Origin: Prochlorococcus marinus subsp. marinus str. CCMP1375
Lineage (GTDB): Bacteria; Cyanobacteriota; Cyanobacteriia; PCC-6307; Cyanobiaceae
Length of the DNA: 64,000 nt
NCBI RefSeq assembly: GCF_000007925.1
Contig: NC_005042.1
Span: 1,612,001-1,676,000, forward strand
Reading direction: 5' to 3'
Under the pieces are notes generated by a model. It was not told the origin of the DNA. It was given only the letters and a program-made list of their open reading frames with translations, and did not search any database. The number at the start of each line of letters is the position of its first letter. Positions within the stretch are counted from its first letter, which is position 1. The translations under genes and the position numbers were made by a program. Below, in pieces: positions 29,463 through 40,065 of this stretch.

Positions 29463-30614
29463 CTATAAAGCTTCACTATCTTTAGACAAAAGTAGATACT
29501 TTTTTAAAGCAGATATCATTTTTTTATTAGCAGCTGGAAAAGGATAATTTACTAATTCATGCGATTTAACCCACTTCAATTGCAAACTTGCTAAAGGCTT
29601 AGGGACACCAGAAATTAATTCACAAAAATAAACTACAAAATGAAGTTTCTTATGAGTATAAGAATGATCAAATTCAAGCAAAATATTTCCCACTCTAACT
29701 TTAATACCTAACTCTTCTTGAAGCTCTCTAATAATTGTATATTCAATTGATTCTCCCTCTTCTTGTTTACCTCCAGGAAATTCCCACATACCTCCCATGC
29801 TTTGATTGCTCTTCCTTTGAGCAATTAAAATTTCGCCTAAATCATTGAAAATTAATCCAATACCAATAACGAAATCGGGTAACAATTTTTTAGGACCTTT
29901 AATTGGAAATTCTGTTGGATTTCCTTGATGATAAGCCAAGCAATATTTTTTCCAAGGACAGCAACAACATTTTGGGCTTTTGATTGTACAAACTGTTGAG
30001 CCAAGATCCATAAGCGCTTGATTAAAATTTCTAGGTTCGTGATTATCCAATAACAAATCACTTAATTTCCAAAGCCTTGCAGAATCTTTGGACAATATTT
30101 TCTTACTCCCAATCAACCTGGCAAGGATTCTTTTTACATTGCCATCCAATAAAGATGCGGGAACATTAAACGCTGAAGAAATGATACTAGCAGCTGTATT
30201 TCTACCAATGCCAGGTAAGGCTATCCAACTATCTATATCACTAGGCCACGAATCTGGATCTAAGGAATCAGCATGCCCAATAATATCAAGCAATTTTTTT
30301 GATGCTTGATGCATCCTATGTGCCCGAGAATAATAACCAAGACCCTGCCAAAGCAATAACACCTCATGATCTAAAGCATGCGCGAAATCTGGCAAAATAG
30401 GAAAGGTTCTCATCCATTTTTCCCAATAAGGCAAAACAACCTTCAATTGGGTTTGTTGGAGCATTACCTCAGCAACCCAAATAGGATATACAGGCAATTT
30501 TTCTTGGATTTTCGGCACATTCCCATCACTTTTGACTTTCCAAGGAATCCAATGTCTACCATTCAATTTGAACCAATTGAGAAGAGAAGATCGCATATCT
30601 TCTATCTGGTTCAT
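29463..30614 (-). CDS. mutY: Adenine DNA glycosylase MutY with C-terminal Nudix domain
   Basis: Removes adenine mispaired with 8-oxoguanine. The protein has the helix-hairpin-helix region LPGIGRNTAASIISSAFN with the catalytic-type Asp nearby (DGNVKRILARL), and the iron-sulfur ligands spaced C-x6-C-x2-C-x5-C (CTIKSPKCCCCPWKKYC). A C-terminal Nudix domain carries the complete box GGKQEEGESIEYTIIRELQEELG. In ordinary MutY this domain recognises 8-oxoG but has lost the box, so here it may hydrolyse nucleotides. The start is uncertain: ATG 30614 gives 383 residues, while ATG 30665 would overlap the divergent hydrolase gene. Confidence 0.93.
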   Translation of the reverse strand: MNQIEDMRSSLLNWFKLNGRHWIPWKVKSDGNVPKIQEKLPVYPIWVAEVMLQQTQLKVVLPYWEKWMRTFPILPDFAHALDHEVLLLWQGLGYYSRAHRMHQASKKLLDIIGHADSLDPDSWPSDIDSWIALPGIGRNTAASIISSAFNVPASLLDGNVKRILARLIGSKKILSKDSARLWKLSDLLLDNHEPRNFNQALMDLGSTVCTIKSPKCCCCPWKKYCLAYHQGNPTEFPIKGPKKLLPDFVIGIGLIFNDLGEILIAQRKSNQSMGGMWEFPGGKQEEGESIEYTIIRELQEELGIKVRVGNILLEFDHSYTHKKLHFVVYFCELISGVPKPLASLQLKWVKSHELVNYPFPAANKKMISALKKYLLLSKDSEAL

Positions 30615-30644
30615 GCTCTCAAAAACTTCTAACGCATAATTATC

Positions 30645-31556
30645 TTGACTAACACGAAAACCCATTTTTCAAACTGGAATAAATTGGAAGTTGCTTGGAA
30701 AAAAGAAGGAACTGAAAACAACGAGCCTTTTTCAATTTTGTTAATTCATGGTTTTGGAGCTAATAAAGAACATTGGCGAAAAAACCAAACTATTCTAGGA
30801 ACAATTGCGCCATGTTATTCAATTGATTTAATTGGGTTTGGAGAAAGTAGTCAGCCACCTTCAAAGCTATTGGGGGAAAAAAAAACAAACAACAATTTTT
30901 GTTATAACTTCGACAATTGGGGCGAACAAATTGCAGATTTTTCACGTTCAATTATAAAGAAACCTGTTTTATTAATTGGTAATTCCATTGGTGGAGTCAT
31001 TGCTCTAAGAGCAGCTCAAATTTTAGGTAATCATTGTAAAGGTGTTATTTTAATTAATTGTGCTCAACGTTTAATGGATGATAAACAACTATTAAATAAG
31101 CCAGTTTGGGAAAGATCTATAAGACCTATACTTAAATTAATAACTAGGCAAAGGTGGCTAAGTAGAAACTTGTTCAAAAATGCGGCAAGGCAATCATTTA
31201 TTAAAAAAGTTCTTCAAATAGCCTACCCAAGTGGTAAAAATATCGATGAAGAGTTAATTAATATGCTTTATAGACCTACTAAGAGGGCAGGAGCATCAGA
31301 AGCATTTCATGGTTTTATAAATATATTTAATGATTACTTAGCACCTGAATTAATGGAACAACTTTCATTGCCTGTTTATTTAATATGGGGAAAAGATGAT
31401 CCTTGGGAACCAATTGCCGAAGCAGAGAATTGGTACTCTTCTATTAAATGTATTCAATCAATAACAATAATCAAAGAATGTGGGCATTGCCCTCACGATG
31501 AGAACCCTGAAGAAGTCAATCCTGTTTTAATCAAGATTATTCAACAGGCTACATAG
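30645..31556 (+). CDS. Alpha/beta-fold hydrolase
   Basis: The 303-residue enzyme has the oxyanion-loop LIHGFGANKEHWRKN near residues 29-43 and the nucleophile elbow LLIGNSIGGVIAL with Ser as nucleophile. The acid in VYLIWGKDDPWEP and the His in KECGHCPHDENPEEV complete a full Ser-Asp-His triad. The substrate is not predictable; cyanobacterial relatives include esterases and haloalkane-dehalogenase-like enzymes. The only in-frame start near the 5' end is TTG at 30645, since a stop lies at 30630. Its end overlaps the sigma-factor gene by 16 bases. Confidence 0.9.
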   Translation: MTNTKTHFSNWNKLEVAWKKEGTENNEPFSILLIHGFGANKEHWRKNQTILGTIAPCYSIDLIGFGESSQPPSKLLGEKKTNNNFCYNFDNWGEQIADFSRSIIKKPVLLIGNSIGGVIALRAAQILGNHCKGVILINCAQRLMDDKQLLNKPVWERSIRPILKLITRQRWLSRNLFKNAARQSFIKKVLQIAYPSGKNIDEELINMLYRPTKRAGASEAFHGFINIFNDYLAPELMEQLSLPVYLIWGKDDPWEPIAEAENWYSSIKCIQSITIIKECGHCPHDENPEEVNPVLIKIIQQAT

Positions 31557-32527
31557 GCTTCAACTTGATGACCATACTGCCGTAAGCCTTTCAGACCATC
31601 TCGTAAAAGATTTCTAACTCGATCTCGACTAATGCCAAGCATCCTCCCAATACCAGTGAGTGTCATAGGTTCTTCACCATTAATTCCAAACCGCATCCTT
31701 AAAACCCTGTTTTGCAACTCAGGCAACTTTTGCAAAAGAACTTCTAAATCACCTTTCATACAATCCAGCTCAATTTGCTGATCAGGTAAATCAGTATCAA
31801 TAGCTAACAAATCCAATAAGGAAGTATCTTCACCATCGCCAACTTTGGATTCAAGACTAACTGGTTGACTTGCCCTAAACATTAAATCTTTTACCTCTTC
31901 AACTGGGATTTCGACATAAGCAGAAAGTTCTTGCATAGTTGGTGTTCGTTCCAAATGCTGACTTAACTCTCTCTGACCTTTCTTTAATTTATTTAAAAGC
32001 TCAGTAATATGAATTGGTAAACGTATAATCCTACTTTTTTCAGCAATAGCTCTTGTGATTCCTTGTCTAATCCACCAATAGGCATAGGTAGAAAATTTGT
32101 ATCCTCGAGCAGGGTCGAACTTTTCCACTCCACGCACCAAGCCAATTGTTCCCTCTTGAATTAAATCCAAAAGTTCCATATTTCTCTTTGTATATTTTTT
32201 GGCAACACTTACAACTAATCTCAAGTTGGCGGAGACCATTCTCTCTTTTGCGCGAACACCACGCTTCAATCTCTTACTAAGCTCTCGAACTGAAATTCCA
32301 GCATCTATTGCTAAGTCTTCTTTTGAGGGTTTCTTTCCATTAGTGCTTTCAAGTTCTCTTTCCAATTTTTCCAAAGAGATAAGCTCTTGAACTTGACGTC
32401 CTAAAGTTATTTCTTGCTCATTAGTCAAAAGAGGAACTCGACCTATATCTCTTAGATAAGATCTAACTAAATCAATTTCAGTAGCACTCTTTTTTGCAGG
32501 AACAATCAAAGGATTGTAAGAGGACAT
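31541..32527 (-). CDS. RNA polymerase sigma factor, RpoD-like group 2
   Basis: Non-essential primary-like sigma factor of 328 residues. Region 1.2 (DLVRSYLRDIGRVPLLTNEQEI) is followed by a complete region 2 (ANLRLVVSVAKKYTKRNMELLDLIQEGTIGLVRGVEKFDPARGYKFSTYAYWWIRQGI). Region 3 and region 4.2 (TLTGIGRMLGISRDRVRNLLRDGLKGLRQY) complete it. It lacks the long acidic N-terminus of the housekeeping sigma. Cyanobacteria use several such factors for light, nutrient and circadian responses; which one this is cannot be told from sequence alone. Confidence 0.95.
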   Translation of the reverse strand: MSSYNPLIVPAKKSATEIDLVRSYLRDIGRVPLLTNEQEITLGRQVQELISLEKLERELESTNGKKPSKEDLAIDAGISVRELSKRLKRGVRAKERMVSANLRLVVSVAKKYTKRNMELLDLIQEGTIGLVRGVEKFDPARGYKFSTYAYWWIRQGITRAIAEKSRIIRLPIHITELLNKLKKGQRELSQHLERTPTMQELSAYVEIPVEEVKDLMFRASQPVSLESKVGDGEDTSLLDLLAIDTDLPDQQIELDCMKGDLEVLLQKLPELQNRVLRMRFGINGEEPMTLTGIGRMLGISRDRVRNLLRDGLKGLRQYGHQVEAYVAC

Positions 32528-32649
32528 TTCTTAAAAACTGGCTGAATGAAACTCTATTGAGTTTTGTAAAGAATATCATTAAGAACTGTAAAGCACAAAA
32601 AAATACTTGAAAAAAAGTTTTTTTTAGGTGTAAATACCTACTCCAGAGT

Positions 32650-34065
32650 TTAATTCGCCATGCTCGAAAGAAGCCATGAAGCAGTTTTCAAATAAATCCA
32701 TACGCCTGCCACATCAGTTGCGGTCGTAATAAATGGAGCCGACATTAGTGCAGGGTCTAGCCCCATTCGATGAAATAACAAGGGCAAAGAAGCTCCAGCA
32801 GTTGCCGCCAAAGTAGTTATACACATGAGACTTATTCCAACAGCAGTGCCTACTAAAGGACCTTGACCTTGCCACCAAGCAAATGGAACAACAATTAAAA
32901 GCATTAACAATCCCAGCAAAGCACCAGCAATAGTTTCCCTAAAGACAGCTTTAAGCAACCCAAGAGTCTGGATTCGCTGAGTACTTAATCCTCTTATAAC
33001 AACTGTTGAACTCTGAGCACCAACGTTTCCTCCAGTGCCAATTAACAAAGGTATAAACGCTGCTAACAAAACAACCTGTTTCAATACATCATCGTTAGTT
33101 GCAATTACTTTGGTAGTCAATCCATTAGCAAGAACCAAAACAACAAGCCAAACAACTCTTCGACGAGCTACTGCAAATAAATTGCTTTGAAAATAATCAT
33201 CCTCATCTCCAGCTTGTACAGCACCCGCCGCATAAATGTCCCTCGTAGCCTCTTGCTCTATTACATCAATTACATCATCAACAGTCACAATGCCAACCAA
33301 GCGTTTTTCTCGGTCCACAACTGGTAATGCTAAAAAATCATATCTTTGTATTGCTCTAGCAACTTCTTCTTGATCAGTATCAGTTTGTACATTTACTACT
33401 TCTCGAGTCATTACATCTCCAATTCTGCTTTCAGGATCTGCAGTCACTAAATCTCTTAATGACAAGATCCCAGTTAAATGTCTCTCTCGATCAGTAACGT
33501 AAAGGCTATAAATAGTTTCTGTATAAGGCGCTCGACGTCTAACAATTTTCAAAGCCTCAACTGCTGTGTGAAATTCCTTTAAATCTATAAACTCGGTGGT
33601 CATTAGACGTCCAGCAGTTTCTGCTTCATAGCCCAACAATTCCGCCGTCACACGTCTTTCATCAGGGCTTAATTCAGCTAGCAATCTACGAACAACTTTT
33701 GCTGGTAATTCATCAAATAATCTCACTCTGTCGTCTGGTGACATCCTTTCGACCAATTCAAGTACCTCACCAGAGCGAAGACGATCAAGAAGACTTTGTT
33801 GTACTGCAGGATCTAAGTATTCATAAACTTCTATAGCTTCATTTTTGCTTAGCAATCGAAATGCTAATGCCTGCAATATTAAAGGAAGATTACCAATCGA
33901 TTCTGCAATATCTACAGGCTGAACTGGCTTCAGTAAAGTCTTGACTCCATCATAATTTCCTGCAGAAAGCATTGCTTCCAACTGTTGAGTCACCACCTCT
34001 GCAATTTGAGCTCCAGTCACAGAGGCTTCACCATCAATAGGTGCACCTATCCCACCTTGATTCAT
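32650..34065 (-). CDS. mgtE: Magnesium transporter MgtE
   Basis: Mg2+-gated Mg2+ channel. The 471-residue protein has the cytosolic N domain of helical repeats (about 20-140), then paired CBS domains (about 150-275, with RLMTTEFIDLKE and IGDVMTREVVNVQTDTDQEEVA) that sense internal Mg2+. Five C-terminal membrane helices include PLLIGTGGNVGAQSSTVVIRGLS, the conserved pore region. In a phototroph Mg2+ supply also serves chlorophyll synthesis. It follows the crcB pair after 32 bases on the same strand. Confidence 0.96.
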   Translation of the reverse strand: MNQGGIGAPIDGEASVTGAQIAEVVTQQLEAMLSAGNYDGVKTLLKPVQPVDIAESIGNLPLILQALAFRLLSKNEAIEVYEYLDPAVQQSLLDRLRSGEVLELVERMSPDDRVRLFDELPAKVVRRLLAELSPDERRVTAELLGYEAETAGRLMTTEFIDLKEFHTAVEALKIVRRRAPYTETIYSLYVTDRERHLTGILSLRDLVTADPESRIGDVMTREVVNVQTDTDQEEVARAIQRYDFLALPVVDREKRLVGIVTVDDVIDVIEQEATRDIYAAGAVQAGDEDDYFQSNLFAVARRRVVWLVVLVLANGLTTKVIATNDDVLKQVVLLAAFIPLLIGTGGNVGAQSSTVVIRGLSTQRIQTLGLLKAVFRETIAGALLGLLMLLIVVPFAWWQGQGPLVGTAVGISLMCITTLAATAGASLPLLFHRMGLDPALMSAPFITTATDVAGVWIYLKTASWLLSSMAN

Positions 34066-34097
34066 TGGCGCACCAAACAGGCTTAAATATTTTATGA

Positions 34098-34472
34098 CTA
34101 TTGAGGTATAAATAAATGTCGAATTTTTCTACCAATCCAAAAAGTCACGCTTAAAGCAGTAAACCCTCCAAGCAAATTAGAACAAATTAAGCCAGCTGCC
34201 TTCCAGAAGAAACCAGTTCTAAACAAGTCAAAGACATCAAGTATCCATCCACTAAAAGTTGTAAACGAACCACAAAAACCGATCACAAGAAAAAATTGTA
34301 TGCGCGAACCAGCTCTCAAGCCAACAATCAATCCAAGTAATGCCGCACCAGAGATATTTACCCAAAAATAATTATTTAGTTTCCAACGTAAAATAGCACC
34401 TAATATTGAACCAACAATAAGAAGAAATATCTTATAAAGTTGTTTAGATTGAATATTTAATTTGCTATGCAT
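34098..34472 (-). CDS. crcB: Fluoride channel subunit CrcB (second of tandem pair)
   Basis: Small four-helix membrane protein (124 residues) of the CrcB/Fluc family, which exports fluoride as a dual-topology dimer. It has the pore signature GFCGSFTTFSGWILDVFDLF and the N-terminal GSILGAILRWKLNNYF. Its ATG overlaps the end of the preceding crcB gene by eight bases. Two adjacent different copies usually form a heterodimer with fixed opposite orientations; that arrangement is inferred here. Confidence 0.9.
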   Translation of the reverse strand: MHSKLNIQSKQLYKIFLLIVGSILGAILRWKLNNYFWVNISGAALLGLIVGLRAGSRIQFFLVIGFCGSFTTFSGWILDVFDLFRTGFFWKAAGLICSNLLGGFTALSVTFWIGRKIRHLFIPQ

Positions 34473-34857
34473 TAAATAAATGAGATCCTAAAGAAATAAA
34501 TATTATGCCAAGACCTATTGAAGTAAAAGTAAAAAGAAAAAGTTCCATCCATTGCTGATCAACAAATAAATAGTAAATCTCAAGAATTAATGACGAAAAA
34601 GTGCTAAAACTTCCTAAAAAGCCTACACATAATAATAAATATAATGGCTGATCATTATTTATATAATGTATATAATTCTGCTTCGCCAAAAAAAAACCAA
34701 GTAGGAGACATGCACTTGAATTTACTAATAAAATGCCCCAAAGATTATGCTTATTTCTAAATAAATTATCGGATATTTTCATTCTGCAAATTGCGCCAGG
34801 TACAGCACCAAATGCAACTAGAAAAAAAGACTTATAAGTACTAAGCCCATCAAACAC
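34465..34857 (-). CDS. crcB: Fluoride channel subunit CrcB (first of tandem pair)
   Basis: CrcB/Fluc-family protein with four hydrophobic segments, the signature GFLGSFSTFSSLILEIYYLF and the N-terminal VAFGAVPGAICRMKISDN. I chose GTG at 34857 (130 residues) because AGGGG stands about nine bases upstream and the length then fits the family. An ATG at 34896 would add 13 residues inside the preceding gene. The GTG overlaps the end of the SH3-protein gene by eight bases, mirroring the eight-base overlap with the second crcB gene. Confidence 0.88.
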   Translation of the reverse strand: MFDGLSTYKSFFLVAFGAVPGAICRMKISDNLFRNKHNLWGILLVNSSACLLLGFFLAKQNYIHYINNDQPLYLLLCVGFLGSFSTFSSLILEIYYLFVDQQWMELFLFTFTSIGLGIIFISLGSHLFNA

Positions 34858-35179
34858 TAATCCAACCCCTAGCAACTTCCTGAGTAGAAATATCATCCAA
34901 GTTATAATTCAACAATTTCACTTGAGCCCAACTTTCTCCTTCTTCATTTTCCCAAATTCTCAAAATTTTCAGAGGGGTGCCTACTTCAAGATTACGTAAA
35001 GAAGAAGCTTTTAAAGAAGGGCTAGATAATAAGAAACAGGAATCTCCAGCAAAATAAAATCCTTTAGATTGACTATAAACACATTCATTCTTATTTCGAT
35101 TAGCACCTCCTGCAGGTAGAGCAATAGGTGCAACTAAAGCAAGTATTAGCAAACACCCCCAACGAAAAAAAAATCGCAT
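34850..35179 (-). CDS. Exported SH3-like domain protein
   Basis: The 109-residue protein has a signal peptide (about residues 1-25, RFFFRWGCLLILALVAPIALPAGG). A bacterial SH3-type domain (about 45-109) follows, with SCFLLSSPSLKASSLRNLEVGTPLKILR and the final RGWIS. Two cysteines (near 33 and 48) could form a disulfide. Such domains often bind peptidoglycan or peptides outside the membrane. It sits nine bases after gyrB and overlaps the first crcB gene. No specific function can be assigned. Confidence 0.8.
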   Translation of the reverse strand: MRFFFRWGCLLILALVAPIALPAGGANRNKNECVYSQSKGFYFAGDSCFLLSSPSLKASSLRNLEVGTPLKILRIWENEEGESWAQVKLLNYNLDDISTQEVARGWISV

Positions 35180-35188
35180 ATCTAACCT

Positions 35189-37204
<2,016 letters not shown>

Positions 37205-37335
37205 TTATTTACCAGAAACCTCACCTGGCAAGTTCAATTTACCACTGCTTTCCCAGAAAGGCTTGAAAGAAATGGCTAACAAAACAAAAAACATTTGAAA
37301 ACAACAACTCACTAACCTCTTCATCTTTTTTGCTC

Positions 37336-38235
37336 ATGCAAAACCCAAAACCATTGGTAATAGTTTTGCTTGGACCAACAGCAAGCGGGAAAACTGATCT
37401 AGCTATACAAATAGCCAAAAAGATAAAAGTAAGTATTCACAATATTGATTCACGTCAATTATATAAAGGAATGAATATTGGTACTGCTAAACCAACGATA
37501 GAGCAGCAAGAAGAAATAAAGCATTATCTACTAGATCTTAAAGATCCTAATAACCCCATCACATTGCATGAATTCAAAAAAGAAGCAGAGTTGAGCCTAA
37601 AGAATATTTTTAGCAAAGAAAAGTGTGGCTTTTTGGTCGGCGGAAGTGGCCTCTATTTAAAATCTCTAACAAGTGGTTTATGCCCACCATCTGTTCCAGC
37701 ACAAGAAAAACTCCGGAAAGAGTTTAGAAGACTTGGACAAAAAGAGTGTCATCAAATACTGAAAAAATGTGATCCCATTGCTTGGGAAAAAATTTCCCCT
37801 AGAGATTCTATTAGAACAATAAGAGCATTAGAAGTTTTCTATTCCACTGGACAGACAATAAGCTCATTAAAAACTTTAAAGCCTCCTGACTGGAATTTAT
37901 TAGAGCTAGGGTTAGATCCAAGAAATCTTCAACAAAGAATTGCTAAAAGAACAAAAATATTGTTCCAAAAAGGTCTTATTGATGAAACTAAAGCTTTAAT
38001 TCATCAATATGGAGAAGATCTTCCTTTGCTACAGACAATTGGATACAAAGAAGCTTGCACAGTAATAAAAGGCGAATATTCAATTACAGAAGCAATCGAA
38101 ATCACAACCCAACGAACGAATCAATTTGCTAAGAAGCAAAGGACTTGGTTTAGAAGACAACATAATCCAAAATGGCTAAATGAAAAAAACTCTCTTGAAG
38201 AAGCTCTCTCTTTGATCCAAAACGTTATAGGGTGA
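37336..38235 (+). CDS. miaA: tRNA dimethylallyltransferase MiaA
   Basis: Adds a dimethylallyl group to A37 of tRNAs reading UNN codons. The 299-residue protein has the P-loop GPTASGKTDLAIQIA (about 10-24), the substrate-tunnel motif IDSRQLYKGMNIGTAKPT and LVGGSGLYLKSL. A basic C-terminal tail follows (RTNQFAKKQRTWFRRQ). ATG 37336 is preferred over a TTG six bases upstream. infC follows after 62 bases on the same strand. Confidence 0.96.
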   Translation: MQNPKPLVIVLLGPTASGKTDLAIQIAKKIKVSIHNIDSRQLYKGMNIGTAKPTIEQQEEIKHYLLDLKDPNNPITLHEFKKEAELSLKNIFSKEKCGFLVGGSGLYLKSLTSGLCPPSVPAQEKLRKEFRRLGQKECHQILKKCDPIAWEKISPRDSIRTIRALEVFYSTGQTISSLKTLKPPDWNLLELGLDPRNLQQRIAKRTKILFQKGLIDETKALIHQYGEDLPLLQTIGYKEACTVIKGEYSITEAIEITTQRTNQFAKKQRTWFRRQHNPKWLNEKNSLEEALSLIQNVIG

Positions 38236-38297
38236 ATTGAAGTAGATTAAAGATTGGACTTATCCGCTTTTTTTGCTTTATACCCTAATCACACTGA

Positions 38298-38903
38298 ATG
38301 CCCCCACGTCCCCGGTTTGATCGACGCGCTCCTGTCAGAGAGCTTCCCAACATTAATGAACGTATCAAATATCCAAAACTCAGGGTAGTTGATGCAGATG
38401 GAACACAACTTGGAATAATTAGCCGTGAAGAAGCATTAGATGTGGCTCAAGACAGAGAACTTGATCTTGTGTTAGTTAGTGAAAAGGCTGATCCTCCTGT
38501 TTGCAGGATCATGAACTATGGAAAGTTCAAATTTGAACAAGAAAAAAAAGCCAAAGAAGCTAAGAAGAAATCTCATCAAACGGAAGTTAAAGAAGTAAAA
38601 ATGCGCTACAAAATCGATGAGCACGATTATCAAGTTCGTATTGGACAAGCAACTCGATTTCTAAAAGCTGGAGATAAAGTAAAGTGCACAGTAATTTTTA
38701 GAGGACGAGAAATACAACATACAAATCTTGCAGAATCGCTTCTTGCTCGAATGGCAAAAGATCTTGAAGAACCAGCGGAAGTTCAACAAGCTCCCAAAAG
38801 AGAAGGGCGAAATATGATTATGTTCTTAACTCCTAGGAAAACTCCTCTTATTAAGAAAGAACAAGAATTAGAAGAGGCTTCAAAAGCAAAGAGAACAATA
38901 TGA
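38298..38903 (+). CDS. infC: Translation initiation factor IF-3
   Basis: Prevents premature subunit joining and proofreads the start codon. The 201-residue protein has the N-terminal domain (about 18-86, [28 protein letters not shown]) and a lysine-rich linker helix ([19 protein letters not shown]). The C-terminal domain (about 98-185) contains [14 protein letters not shown]-like strands seen here as [14 protein letters not shown]. It starts with ATG, not the rare AUU used for autoregulation in E. coli. The usual partners rpmI and rplT do not follow. Confidence 0.97.
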   Translation: MPPRPRFDRRAPVRELPNINERIKYPKLRVVDADGTQLGIISREEALDVAQDRELDLVLVSEKADPPVCRIMNYGKFKFEQEKKAKEAKKKSHQTEVKEVKMRYKIDEHDYQVRIGQATRFLKAGDKVKCTVIFRGREIQHTNLAESLLARMAKDLEEPAEVQQAPKREGRNMIMFLTPRKTPLIKKEQELEEASKAKRTI

Positions 38904-38975
38904 TTTTCAAGGTTATATTCGTTCAAAAATAATCTTTCATTAACATTTTTTTCGTATTCATAGATTCAGCAGTCC

Positions 38976-39039
38976 GTCACATAAGCTTAGGACAAACACA
39001 TAATTGTCACTTAGGCATTAATTCGTTATTGTGGCCACA
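38976..39039 (+). promoter_or_regulatory. Putative promoter and operator of the GntR gene
   Basis: A candidate promoter TTGTCA (39004-39009), 17 bases, TATTGT (39027-39032) lies before the GTG start at 39060. Two similar direct elements GTCACATAAGC (38976-38986) and GTCACTTAGGC (39006-39016) are 30 bases apart, about three helical turns. The perfect palindrome TGTGGCCACA (39030-39039) overlaps the -10 region. This arrangement would suit binding by a dimeric regulator, perhaps the GntR protein itself. Assignment is by eye. Confidence 0.4.
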
Positions 39040-39059
39040 TTGAAACTTGGCATAAAGGC

Positions 39060-40046
39060 GTGAAATTCCATATCCAACAAGAGAGTGAAATCCCTGCTTC
39101 CACTCAACTTTATAACCAAATATGTTTTGCAATAGCAGCTAGACACTATCCACCAGGACATAGACTTCCAAGCACTAGGCAACTTGCTATGCAAACAGGG
39201 TTGCACAGAAATACCATAAGCAAGGTATATCGACAATTAGAAACAGATGGTGTGGTTGAGGCAATAGCAGGGTCTGGTATTTATGTTCGAGATCAACAAA
39301 AGAAACGAGAAGCAAAAAACTCTAATACCTTTAGAAAAAAAGAAATTACTGATTTAGATCAAGAAGTTCGCAAAAGCGTTGATGGATTACTTAATGCAGG
39401 TTGCACTCTTCAACAAACACGAGAATTATTTATTCAAGAAATTGACTGGAGACTTCGATGCGGCGCACGAGTATTAGTAAGTACTCCAAGAGAAGATTTA
39501 GGTGCCTCAATGTTAATAGCTGAAGAACTAGAACCAAGCCTTGACGTACCTATTGAAGTAGTACCAATGGAAGAATTAGAAACTGTTTTAGAAAGTTCAA
39601 ATATAGGAACTGTAGTCACTAGTAGATATTTCTTACAACCATTAGAAGAAGTTGCCAAAAGGCATGGTGTGCGAGCAATTGCGGTAGATCTGAGTGATTT
39701 TGGCAAGGAGCTAGCCATGCTCAAAGAATTACGCTCAGGCAGCTGTGTAGGAATTGTGAGTATTAGCCCTGGAATACTTCGAGCTGCGGAAGTGATTTTG
39801 CACAGCATGAGAGGAAACGAGCTTTTACTAATGACTGCCAATCCTGATGTAGGAAGCCGTTTATTAGCATTACTAAGAGCAGCAAATTATGTTTTATGCG
39901 ATAGTCCTAGCCTTCCTTTAGTTGAACATACGCTGCGACAAAATAGATCCCAACTAATTCGAATGCCGCAAGTTCATTGCGCTGAAAGATATCTCAGCGA
40001 ATCTACACTTGAGAGACTTCAAAAAGAAATCGGTCTTCTTAAATAA
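39060..40046 (+). CDS. GntR-family transcriptional regulator
   Basis: The 328-residue protein has an N-terminal GntR winged helix (about 8-78) with YPPGHRLPSTRQLAMQTGLHRNTISKVYRQLETDGVVE, closest in style to the YtrA subgroup. A linker of about 35 charged residues and a large C-terminal domain (about 115-325) follow. This domain is not the aminotransferase fold of MocR proteins or the usual FCD/UTRA type; it resembles a periplasmic-binding-like alpha/beta domain (RVLVSTPREDLGASMLIAEEL). Ligand and targets are unknown. The start is GTG. It is immediately upstream of cysE, so sulfur metabolism is one possible link. Confidence 0.88.
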   Translation: MKFHIQQESEIPASTQLYNQICFAIAARHYPPGHRLPSTRQLAMQTGLHRNTISKVYRQLETDGVVEAIAGSGIYVRDQQKKREAKNSNTFRKKEITDLDQEVRKSVDGLLNAGCTLQQTRELFIQEIDWRLRCGARVLVSTPREDLGASMLIAEELEPSLDVPIEVVPMEELETVLESSNIGTVVTSRYFLQPLEEVAKRHGVRAIAVDLSDFGKELAMLKELRSGSCVGIVSISPGILRAAEVILHSMRGNELLLMTANPDVGSRLLALLRAANYVLCDSPSLPLVEHTLRQNRSQLIRMPQVHCAERYLSESTLERLQKEIGLLK

Positions 40047-40065
40047 ACCTCATTGCTTGGAAAAA

